From CAZKUN01 sp964555935 (GTDB lineage: Bacteria; Armatimonadota; Zipacnadia; Zipacnadales; VGFC01): a stretch of DNA of 64,000 bases. Position numbers and translations under genes: made by a program. Below, one piece after another: positions 8,153 to 15,525 of the stretch (the first letter of the stretch is position 1; every line of letters starts with the position of its first letter). Location of the stretch: assembly GCA_964555935.1 (NCBI GenBank), contig CAZKUN010000010.1, positions 1-64,000 of the forward strand. Reading direction: 5' to 3'. The notes under the pieces were generated by a model that was given only the letters and a program-made list of their open reading frames with translations, did not search any database and was not told the origin of the DNA.

Positions 8153-10528
8153 ATGCGCCTGAAGGCATTGCTCGTTGAAGACAGCGAACTCGACGCCGCC
8201 CTCGTCCTGCGAGAGCTGACGAAGGCTGACTTCGACGTCACCTCCACACGTGTCGACACGCCGGAAGACATGGCCGCCGCGCTGGCGGGCACGGACTGGG
8301 ACGTCATCACCTGTGACTACTCCATGCCGCGTTTCAGCGGCCCGGCGGCCCTGAAGCTGGCGCAGAGCCAAGGCTTCGACGGCCCGTTGATCGTGGTCTC
8401 CGGGACGGTCGGCGAGGATGCCGCCGTCGAGATGATGAAGGCCGGCGCCGATGACTACCTGATGAAGAGCAGTCTGTCGCGCTTGGGACCGGCGGTCACC
8501 CGCGGCCTGCGCGAAGCAGAAGAGAGACGCAGAGGCCGGGAGGCCGGGGAGCGCCACCGGCACCTGTTCGAGAGCCTCAATGACGCGGCGTTCCTGGCGG
8601 ACGCAACGACCGGAGAGATCCTCGAAACCAACGACCAGGGCGGGCAGTTGCTTGGCAGGGCCGTCGACGAGATTGTCGGCATGCACCAAGTCGAACTCCA
8701 CCCTCCCGACCAGGCAGACGAGTGCAGACGGATGTTCGCGACCTCCGTTCGGGAGGGACATGGATCCCCTTTCGATGCGGACGTCATCAGGAAGGACGGA
8801 ACAGTCGTCCCGGTCGCGATCAGCGCCTCAACGGTGACCATCGACGGCCGCGAGCTGATACTCGGCCTGTTCCGCGACGTCACCGACGCGAAGCGGGCCG
8901 AGGATGCCTTGCGCCAGAGCGAGGAGCGCCTGGCTCTCGCGCTGTCGTCGTCGGAACTTGGCACGTGGGATTGGAACGTGCAGACTGGTGACGTGCTGTA
9001 CGATGAGCGATGGTGCTCCATGCTTGGTTACGCGAGAGACGAACTCGAGCCGAACGTCAGCACGTGGGACGCCCTCCTGCATCCCGATGACAGACCTGGA
9101 GCCCTCGCTGACGTTGCGGCACACCATGCGGGCCGAACGCCCGTCTACGAGACCGAATTCAGGCTCAAGACGAAATCCAACGACTGGCGGCACATCCTAG
9201 CCCGGGGCAAGGTGACGGATCGCACGGATGGCGGCGAACCCATCCGCATGATTGGGGTCCACCTGGACATCACGGAACACAGGGCCCTTGAGGCAACCAT
9301 TCGGCAGACGTCCAAGCTCGAAGCCATCGGCACGCTCGCCGGCGGCGTGGCCCATGACTTCAACAATATCCTGACCGGCATCATCGGGTACGCCGAGGTG
9401 ATACAAGACGAGGGGCTCGTCGTTTCGGAGGGCACTCGCGAACTCGCGACGATTCGGGAGCTGGCGGACAGGGCCGCCAACCTCACCCGTCAACTACTGG
9501 CATTCAGTCGCAGGCAGCCAATCGAGACGAAGATCCTGAACCCAAATGAGCTGATTCACGAGCTGACCAAGCTGCTCGGCCGCGTCATCGGTGAGGACGT
9601 CGAGGTCAAGCTGCAGCTCGCGGAGGGTCTGCACAGAATCAGCGCCGACTCGGGTCAGGTCGACCAGGTCATCATGAACCTCGCGGTCAACGGCCGCGAC
9701 GCCATGCCCACGGGCGGCACGCTCATCATCGAGACCGCCAACGTGGAATTGGACCAGGAGTACGCCGATGGCCACACGGGCGTCACGCCGGGCGCCCACG
9801 TGATGCTCGCCGTATCGGACACGGGTTGTGGCATGGACGCGGAGACGCGGGAGCGGATCTTCGAGCCATTCTTCACCACCAAGGAAGTCGGCAGTGGCAC
9901 GGGGCTGGGGCTAGCGACCGTCTACGGAATCGTGAAGCAACACGGCGGGCACATCTGGGTCTACAGCGAACTCGGCAAGGGGACGACCTTCAAGATATAC
10001 CTACCCTCGACATCGGGGGAGGTCGACCGAACCGTCGCGGTCGCTTCGGCGAGTGCCGAGGCCGCGCCCGGGGAGACGGTCCTGCTGGTGGAGGACGATC
10101 CCACGGTGCGCGAGATAGCCCAAAGGGCTCTCGCCAGCCGGGGCTACACCGTGCTCGCGGCGTCACACGCGGGAGAGGCAGAACGCCTCTCCGCTGCCTA
10201 CGACGACAAGATTGCGCTCCTGCTGTCTGATGTCGTGATGCCCGGCCAGACGGGGCCGGAGCTGGCCGAATCCCTGGCGGCTCAGCGGCCAGGCCTGAAG
10301 GTGCTGTTCATGTCGGGTTACCCCAAGACCGCCGCGGTCTCGAACGGCACGCTCAAAATGGACCACCCATTCCTGCAGAAGCCGTTCACACCTACGAAGT
10401 TGGCGCAGAAGTGTAGATTCGCACGGCGGATGCGAATGGACCGGCGCTGGTCGCATCTACCGTGCAAGCTCACAAGACGTCAAGTTCCTCGCGCAGCGCC
10501 ACCGCCTCGGGGAGGAGGGATGACATGA
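8153..10528 (+). CDS. Hybrid sensor kinase (REC-PAS-PAS-HisKA-HATPase-REC) with C-terminus overrun by a repeat
   Basis: Starts at ATG 8153, 31 bases after the response regulator. The N-terminal receiver has Asp55 in ITCDYSMP. Two PAS domains follow (about 135-385), then HisKA with GGVAHDFNNILTGIIGYAEV (His401), HATPase (NLAVNGRDAMP, SDTGCGMD, GSGTGLGLATVYG) and a second receiver (ETVLLVEDDPTVREIA, LLLSDVVMPGQTGPELA, HPFLQKPFTPTKLAQK). There are no membrane segments, so it is cytoplasmic. True homology ends at about 10411. The last ~39 residues (CRFARRMRMDRRW and on) come from the 63-bp palindrome and antisense of the next gene. The final helix of the last receiver is clipped, so function may survive. 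Confidence 0.85.
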   Translation: MRLKALLVEDSELDAALVLRELTKADFDVTSTRVDTPEDMAAALAGTDWDVITCDYSMPRFSGPAALKLAQSQGFDGPLIVVSGTVGEDAAVEMMKAGADDYLMKSSLSRLGPAVTRGLREAEERRRGREAGERHRHLFESLNDAAFLADATTGEILETNDQGGQLLGRAVDEIVGMHQVELHPPDQADECRRMFATSVREGHGSPFDADVIRKDGTVVPVAISASTVTIDGRELILGLFRDVTDAKRAEDALRQSEERLALALSSSELGTWDWNVQTGDVLYDERWCSMLGYARDELEPNVSTWDALLHPDDRPGALADVAAHHAGRTPVYETEFRLKTKSNDWRHILARGKVTDRTDGGEPIRMIGVHLDITEHRALEATIRQTSKLEAIGTLAGGVAHDFNNILTGIIGYAEVIQDEGLVVSEGTRELATIRELADRAANLTRQLLAFSRRQPIETKILNPNELIHELTKLLGRVIGEDVEVKLQLAEGLHRISADSGQVDQVIMNLAVNGRDAMPTGGTLIIETANVELDQEYADGHTGVTPGAHVMLAVSDTGCGMDAETRERIFEPFFTTKEVGSGTGLGLATVYGIVKQHGGHIWVYSELGKGTTFKIYLPSTSGEVDRTVAVASASAEAAPGETVLLVEDDPTVREIAQRALASRGYTVLAASHAGEAERLSAAYDDKIALLLSDVVMPGQTGPELAESLAAQRPGLKVLFMSGYPKTAAVSNGTLKMDHPFLQKPFTPTKLAQKCRFARRMRMDRRWSHLPCKLTRRQVPRAAPPPRGGGMT
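10412..10474 (+). repeat. 63-bp imperfect palindrome (BIME-like), copy 1
   Basis: A 63-base sequence starting TGTAGATTCGCACGG and ending CCGTGCAAGCTCACA. It is an imperfect palindrome with GTAG at 10413-10416 and CTAC at 10457-10460, so it reads as two inverted GTAG-hairpin units, for example ATTCGCA-n7-TGCGAAT. It is identical, in reverse orientation, to 28981-29043. It lies between convergent genes. It supplies the stop codon of the minus-strand gene and extends the plus-strand kinase frame. Confidence 0.9.
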
Positions 10529-11102
10529 AATCAGCTATCCCAAGCTGCGCCCATATCCCCGGGTGCTCGTGTGGGTGCTGCCCCGCTATCCCAAGGACCT
10601 TCGGTTTGCCCGGCGTCCCCGCGCGCAGCCCGACGATCTCCGTCCCTTCGACGCTCTCTCCGATCGTGAACAGCTCGCAACGGTCCGGCCGCTCTTCCGC
10701 CATTCTTCGGATCTCAGCCGACGTCACGCTATGCGGGGCCACGTACGTCATCGCGCATCGGAGCTTCGCCTCGGCGGGCAGCTTCAGCGGAATGATGATG
10801 TGATCGCCCTGCCACGTCGGAGTCGTCTCGTGAAGCGGTCGGTACCGGTCCAGCCCCGGCATCTGGACCCACACCGTGAGCGGGAAACAGACCGGGAAAC
10901 CGGTCGGCTCGCCGAACTTCGGATCCTCCCACAGCTCCACTGTGATCTCAGTTGCCGGCCCGTCGTTGGCGACCTCGAAACACCAGTAGACGCAGTAGCT
11001 CATATGCAGGCACGCGTCCACCTCCAGCCGGTACCGGCTATCGCCGATCTGCTCGATGTTCTTGCCGTTCGCGCACTCGAAGTCCGTCTTGATCGTTACC
11101 AT
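10470..11102 (-). CDS. M14-type zinc carboxypeptidase-like protein, 3'-truncated
   Basis: 210 codons from ATG 11102, with GGAGG 6 bases upstream. Residues about 1-130 form a beta-sandwich of the kind that precedes cytosolic-type M14 domains (YCVYWCFEVANDGPATEITVE in pieces). The peptidase domain then begins (IGESVEGTEIVGL) and shows the zinc motif HxxE within GQHPHEHPG. The frame stops at a TGA inside the 63-bp palindrome, about 40 residues after that motif. The third zinc ligand, substrate-binding residues and catalytic Glu of an M14 fold (about 300 aa) are therefore absent. The product is very likely inactive. The missing part is not on the other side of the repeat. Confidence 0.7.
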   Translation of the reverse strand: MVTIKTDFECANGKNIEQIGDSRYRLEVDACLHMSYCVYWCFEVANDGPATEITVELWEDPKFGEPTGFPVCFPLTVWVQMPGLDRYRPLHETTPTWQGDHIIIPLKLPAEAKLRCAMTYVAPHSVTSAEIRRMAEERPDRCELFTIGESVEGTEIVGLRAGTPGKPKVLGIAGQHPHEHPGIWAQLGIADFMSSLLPEAVALREELDVL

Positions 11103-11199
11103 TTCAGACCTCCGCCCACGGGGTACCGCAGTGAATCTGGCCCCGGCGACTTCGGCAGGGCGCGGCATATCACCTCGTGAGGAGCGGGACATGCCGGCC

Positions 11200-11425
11200 C
11201 TCGGTGGGGAGCCCGTATCTGAGTCTCGGGGTCGGCGTTGGATTGGTGAGTCGGCGGGGCATGCCGTTGTCTCGTGTAGGAGGGGTTTCAACCCCGACGC
11301 CGTGGCCGCGCGCGGAGACGAACGGACTGTCGGGGTTGAAACCCCTCCTACACGAGACGCGGACCTCATCAGTCCAACAGCCCTGAGACTTCGGTACGGA
11401 CTCCTCGGTGGGAGGACCCGGCGCC
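11200..11425. repeat. Large inverted repeat (paired GTAG-hairpin elements) upstream of the C45-like gene
   Basis: A perfect 30-base inverted repeat (11269-11298 and 11329-11358) is separated by 30 bases. Each arm contains GTAGGAGGGGTTTCAACCCC, itself a GTAG foot plus hairpin. Outside the perfect arms a further 50 or so bases on each side are also related in inverted form, for example GGAGCCCGTATCTGAGTCTC against the complement of GGTACGGACTCC. So the whole is two full-length element copies facing each other. It occupies most of the 373-bp gap between divergent genes. Confidence 0.85.
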
Positions 11426-11475
11426 GCGCAAGCGAACCCCAGAAGAGGCGAGCAAGACCGAGGGGAGCCATGATC

Positions 11476-12576
11476 ATGTCGGACGAGAGCTTCTATCCGA
11501 TCATCGATGTCGCGGGCACGCCCAGCGACATGGGCGCGCAGCACGGGAGGCAATTGCGCGAGCGGATCCACGCCACCGCGTCCGCCATGCGCGAGCAAGT
11601 TGGCCGCGAGCCCTACGAGGCGTGCTGGGACGACTTCCAGGAGACCGTCGAGTATTGCTGGGCGACTGCTCCGGAGCTGATGGAGGAGATGGAAGGCATC
11701 GCCGAGGGCGCGAAGATCTCGTTTCGCGATGTCTTCCGTATCAACGCGCATCTCGATCTCACGAACTGGCGCGGGCGGGTCTGGGATGCTCGCGAAGGGG
11801 GCGACGCCGGCGCGTGCTCCAGCCACGCGGTAGCGACCGGCTCGGAGGTGCTTCTCGGCTGGAATGGCGACGACTGGCAAGGCTGGATGAACTCGGGTGC
11901 CCTTGTGAGAGGCAGGCCCGATGGCGGCGAGGCGTTCATCTATTGGTCCTTGGCCGGCTCCGTGGGTCGGCCGGGGCTGGGGGAACACGTGGCTCTCGGC
12001 GCCAACTCGCTCCCCAGTGGACGGTGGCGAGCGGACGGCCTGCTCTATCCGATGGTCTGTCGCAAGCTCCTCGCGTGCCACAGCGCCCAGAACGCGCTGG
12101 ACGCATTCCAGACATACACGCGATGCTCGCCGATGAACTACCTGGTCGCCGACCGGATGGGCAGCCTGATCAACGTCGAGAGCACCCCCGACAACGTTGC
12201 CGTGCTGCGGCCCGATCCGGAAGGCGCCACACCGTTCCTGCTCCACACCAACAGCTACCTCGACGCAGGCGTTGCGGGCGAAGAGGTCGACCCGGACGCT
12301 TGCCCTCGGCTCAATGCCGCACGACGTCTCTATGCCGAGCGCGTGCCCGCGGACACCCGGGCAGCGCGCGCCGTTCTTTCCGACCATACAGGGGGCGTCT
12401 GCGTCCACCTGCCTCACGCGTGCACGCTCGTCTCGTTCGTGGCGGAGGTCAAGGCGGGCAGAATCCACGTGACCCGCGGCAACCCATGCAGCCATGCGGG
12501 CGAGTGGCATAACCTTCACGCCAATGCTGTCCGCGCTACGCGGTCCATCCGCAGTAACAGGGGTAAGCGAGTATGA
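11476..12576 (+). CDS. C45-like Ntn hydrolase (acyl-CoA:6-APA acyltransferase family)
   Basis: 366 aa from ATG 11476, with AGGGGAG about 9 bases upstream; an ATG two codons earlier is too close to it. The N-terminal propeptide-like segment (GTPSDMGAQHGRQLRERI, EEMEGIAEGAKISFRDVF) and the predicted N-terminal nucleophile Cys114 in GACSSHAV match peptidase family C45. After autocleavage the Cys would head the mature chain. LLGWNGDDW and HTNSYL fit the family core. Known members hydrolyse or transfer acyl groups on amides, and the substrate here is unknown. There is no signal peptide, so it is cytoplasmic. It overlaps the next gene by 4 bases (ATGA), implying translational coupling with an amidase. 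Confidence 0.8.
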   Translation: MSDESFYPIIDVAGTPSDMGAQHGRQLRERIHATASAMREQVGREPYEACWDDFQETVEYCWATAPELMEEMEGIAEGAKISFRDVFRINAHLDLTNWRGRVWDAREGGDAGACSSHAVATGSEVLLGWNGDDWQGWMNSGALVRGRPDGGEAFIYWSLAGSVGRPGLGEHVALGANSLPSGRWRADGLLYPMVCRKLLACHSAQNALDAFQTYTRCSPMNYLVADRMGSLINVESTPDNVAVLRPDPEGATPFLLHTNSYLDAGVAGEEVDPDACPRLNAARRLYAERVPADTRAARAVLSDHTGGVCVHLPHACTLVSFVAEVKAGRIHVTRGNPCSHAGEWHNLHANAVRATRSIRSNRGKRV

Positions 12577-13469
12577 AGCGAATCACGCGGGACCGAGTAA
12601 CTTGCCTGCTGTCAGAGGACGCCCAGCCGGTCGAGGAGATCGCTCCGGGGGAGCCCGTCGTTTTCGAGACTCAGGACGCCGTCGGCGGGAGGATCACGAC
12701 CCGCGAGGAGGCCCTGCGCGTCACCATATCGCGCGACGAGGGCAACCCGGCGACAGGCCCGGTGACGGTCGTCGGAGCAGAGCCGGGCGATACGCTGGCA
12801 ATAGAGATCCTCGACATCCAACTCGGGAGCTACGGCTACGGCCGCGTCAAGGGCGGCGGGGTCATATATGACGAGCTGGATCCCCCGGAGGCGAACATCA
12901 CGCCGGTCCGCGACGGCATGATTCAGTTCAACAGAAGCCTGCGTTTTGCCGCTCGGCCGATGGTCGGCGTGGTCGGCACCGCGCCAGCCGACGAACCTGT
13001 CGCCACGTTCTACCCGGGGCCGCACGGCGGCAACCTCGATATCAACGCGGCCGGCATTGGCTCGACGGTCTATCTGCCCGTGGCCGCGCCCGGCGCGCTG
13101 CTCGCCATCGGGGACGTGCACGCCAGGATGGGGGATGGCGAGCTGACCGGCGGCGGCCTGGACATAGAGGCGGAGGTCACGGTCAAGACATCGATCGAGC
13201 GGGGCTTGGGCTGGCAACGGCCGGTCATCGAGACGCCTGACGCATGGTGCGCGTGCGCCAACGCCCCAATCCTCGAGGAGGCCATCCGACAGGCGACAAG
13301 CGACATGACCACGCTGATAGCGAAGGCCCTCGCCATGAACCGGGAGGAGGCCTTCATCCTTATTGGCGCCGCCGGCGACGCGCGCATCGGGCAGGCGGCT
13401 TCGCTCGGTATGGATTGCACGGCATACCTCAGGATGACCAAGGAGATACTGCCGACGGTCTTTCCGTAA
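12573..13469 (+). CDS. Acetamidase/formamidase family protein
   Basis: 298 aa, starting at an ATGA overlap with the preceding gene. The family signature is clear: PGPHGGNLDIN near residues 147-157, GDVHARMGDGELTGGGLDIE near 185-204 and an SLGMDCTAYLRM C-terminus. Members hydrolyse formamide, acetamide or related short amides to the acid and ammonia, using metal-binding His and Asp residues in these motifs. It is cytoplasmic, with no signal. Coupling to the C45-like amidohydrolase suggests that both act on one amide-containing compound; this is inference. It ends 14 bases from the convergent DUF6785 gene. Confidence 0.88.
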   Translation: MKRITRDRVTCLLSEDAQPVEEIAPGEPVVFETQDAVGGRITTREEALRVTISRDEGNPATGPVTVVGAEPGDTLAIEILDIQLGSYGYGRVKGGGVIYDELDPPEANITPVRDGMIQFNRSLRFAARPMVGVVGTAPADEPVATFYPGPHGGNLDINAAGIGSTVYLPVAAPGALLAIGDVHARMGDGELTGGGLDIEAEVTVKTSIERGLGWQRPVIETPDAWCACANAPILEEAIRQATSDMTTLIAKALAMNREEAFILIGAAGDARIGQAASLGMDCTAYLRMTKEILPTVFP

Positions 13470-13482
13470 CGTGCCGAATCGC

Positions 13483-15486
13483 TCAGTTAACCCACGCGGA
13501 CCACCGCATGAACGGACCGCCGAGCGTGGCCGAGAGCGCCCCCCACACGAGGCCCCCGCTGATGACGTGTCCAACCGCCAGCCCCAGGAACAGAGGCATG
13601 GCCCTCTGGTAGAGCCGGTGGCCGCCGTAGCGCATGATGAGGCTCTTGCAGCCGTACGTGACGAGGAATGAGGGGAACAGCCAGCAGGCGTACTCCGTGT
13701 TCGCGACGAGGAAACCGACCGGGTGCAGAGGCAAGCCCGTGACGCGCATCCTCACGGAGGATATGAGAAGCGTCGCGCCGGCGCCGGCCACGGTGGCGAC
13801 GGTCTTGGGGACATGGATCGGGTCCGGCCAGTCCCAGTTGCGCAAGACATCAGCGTACCACCTCCGCATGAATCCATGGCCCCACGTGCCGCCGGGCAGC
13901 ATCGTGGCGCCTTCGGCGTAGAACGTCCTCAGATGGACAAAGAACCCACCGAGTATGCCGACGCCGATTGCCAGCAAGATCCCCTTGCTCACTCGATCGA
14001 GGGACACCCCACCCTTGCGGCACAGCATGATGCCCTCGATCTGGTGCCCCGACGCGGACGTGAATCCCGTGCGTGACAGGAACGACGTGAGCGCGAGGAC
14101 GGTGGCCGAGACGATGCCGCCGCTGCCATGCGTGATCGGTCGGCCCCCCAGCGAGTACCAGACCATTCTGTACTCGAGCGTGTACGGTCTCACCCAGTTG
14201 AGCGGGATTCCAGTGTCAGCGCGGACGCGCGCGTAGGAGATGGAAACGAGGACGAGTATGACCGTGGAGTATACCGCGAGCCATGGGGTCATGCCCGCCG
14301 AAACGAGAAACGTCAGCACGCCCACGTAGCAGACCAGGCCGAGAAGCAACCCCCACCGGACAGCGGGATCACTCGCGCCAGTGCGGTCGCCGGAAGCCAC
14401 TCGCGCCCCCACGACGGCCGCGCGCAGCGCGTGCCGCCTGGCCCAGATGAGACTCAGGGCCAGGGCCAGGTAGCCGCCCATCGATTGCTCACGGGCATAC
14501 GGGGCCTCCTGGTCCCGATTACCGAATATCGCGATGACGAGAGTGATCGCCTTCGTCAGGATGAAGAAGAAGATAATCGAGATCGACACGTCGTTCGACA
14601 CGAGGTATCCGAGCCCGACGAGGATTGGCTTGAACGACAGAGCGACCAAGGGGATGCGGTCGAGAGCGGCCCACGGATAACCGAGGTTGAGGCTGCTCAG
14701 CCACAGGACGGGCTCCCCATAGCTGGGACCGCCGAAGAAGACGCCACGCACCATATTGATGACATTCAGCAGCGTGGCGATGCCGATGCCGACCCATGCC
14801 AGCGGCGACCGAAAGAACGGCCCGATAGTGCCGGCCCCGAGCAGTTCAAGCGGCATGCGGGCAAGCGGGAATGTCAGACGCTCCTCGTCCAGCCACCGAC
14901 CGGCCAGCGCGACAAGCAGGCCCAGGATCGTGCCGCCTAACAGCAGGAAAAACAGCGCCCACGCCAACACCGGGGCTAGCCACTGATCCCACGGCACGGT
15001 ACCGCGAGGCGAGCCCTCGTACATTCCGCGGATCGTTTCGGCGCTGTTGGGAGCAAGCCACGAGGGGATGAACTCGGCCAACCTTGCGGTGGGCTCAGCG
15101 GGCGTTGAGAGGTAAACGTGCTCCGTCATCGCGGCCATCAGATGCCGCATTCCGCCCACGCCATACATCATGACTCCGATGCTCACGATGCAGTAGAGAA
15201 GCACCGATTCGCCAAGGGAGACCGGCCGGGCGAGCTTGGTGCGTCGAAGCAGCGGGTTCACGACGAGCACGAGAAGAAGCATCGCGAGGGCAGGGACGGA
15301 GGGCACGGCGCCGCTGCTCTGACAGGCGATGGAAACGATCTCCGACTGCTTGATCCAATAGGCGGAGAGCCATACGACGGCCAGTCCGATTGCGGTGATC
15401 TGCACGACTCGGATCCTGGGCCCGTTGGCGTCAGCGTCCGTTGGTCTATTCAAGGTCGGTGCCGAATCCGATGCGAGAGTTCTCAA
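13483..15486 (-). CDS. DUF6785/DUF6784-like polytopic membrane protein
   Basis: About 667 aa with at least twelve hydrophobic segments, for example ITAIGLAVVWLSAYW, PALAMLLLVLVVNPLL, WALFFLLLGGTILGLLVALAG and VYSTVILVLVSISYARV. Conserved stretches WLDEERLTFPLARMPLELL, RADTGIPLNWVRPY and LPLHPVGFLVANTEY match the second copy at 50330-52468 and the DUF6785/DUF6784 families that usually occur together in one chain. The role is unproven. The TM pattern and position beside secreted pectin-type enzymes suggest a transporter (inference). No ATG lies near the 5' end; TTG 15486 is used, and TTG 15453 is an alternative. It sits 39 bases downstream of the rhamnogalacturonan lyase-like gene on the same strand. 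Confidence 0.78.
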   Translation of the reverse strand: MRTLASDSAPTLNRPTDADANGPRIRVVQITAIGLAVVWLSAYWIKQSEIVSIACQSSGAVPSVPALAMLLLVLVVNPLLRRTKLARPVSLGESVLLYCIVSIGVMMYGVGGMRHLMAAMTEHVYLSTPAEPTARLAEFIPSWLAPNSAETIRGMYEGSPRGTVPWDQWLAPVLAWALFFLLLGGTILGLLVALAGRWLDEERLTFPLARMPLELLGAGTIGPFFRSPLAWVGIGIATLLNVINMVRGVFFGGPSYGEPVLWLSSLNLGYPWAALDRIPLVALSFKPILVGLGYLVSNDVSISIIFFFILTKAITLVIAIFGNRDQEAPYAREQSMGGYLALALSLIWARRHALRAAVVGARVASGDRTGASDPAVRWGLLLGLVCYVGVLTFLVSAGMTPWLAVYSTVILVLVSISYARVRADTGIPLNWVRPYTLEYRMVWYSLGGRPITHGSGGIVSATVLALTSFLSRTGFTSASGHQIEGIMLCRKGGVSLDRVSKGILLAIGVGILGGFFVHLRTFYAEGATMLPGGTWGHGFMRRWYADVLRNWDWPDPIHVPKTVATVAGAGATLLISSVRMRVTGLPLHPVGFLVANTEYACWLFPSFLVTYGCKSLIMRYGGHRLYQRAMPLFLGLAVGHVISGGLVWGALSATLGGPFMRWSAWVN

Positions 15487-15525
15487 GCGAATTCATGCGG
15501 CCGGAGCGCTCCACCTCCCGCGAGG

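Noticed and set aside
10412..10474. Integron attC site (63-bp imperfect palindrome near gene ends)
   Set aside because: No GTTRRRY/RYYYAAC core sites, no integron integrase, and convergent gene orientation; the GTAG feet fit REP/BIME better.
11170..12519. 449-codon minus-strand open frame over the C45-like gene
   Set aside because: Its N-terminal part is a translation of the inverted repeat and the rest is antisense of a well-supported Ntn hydrolase.
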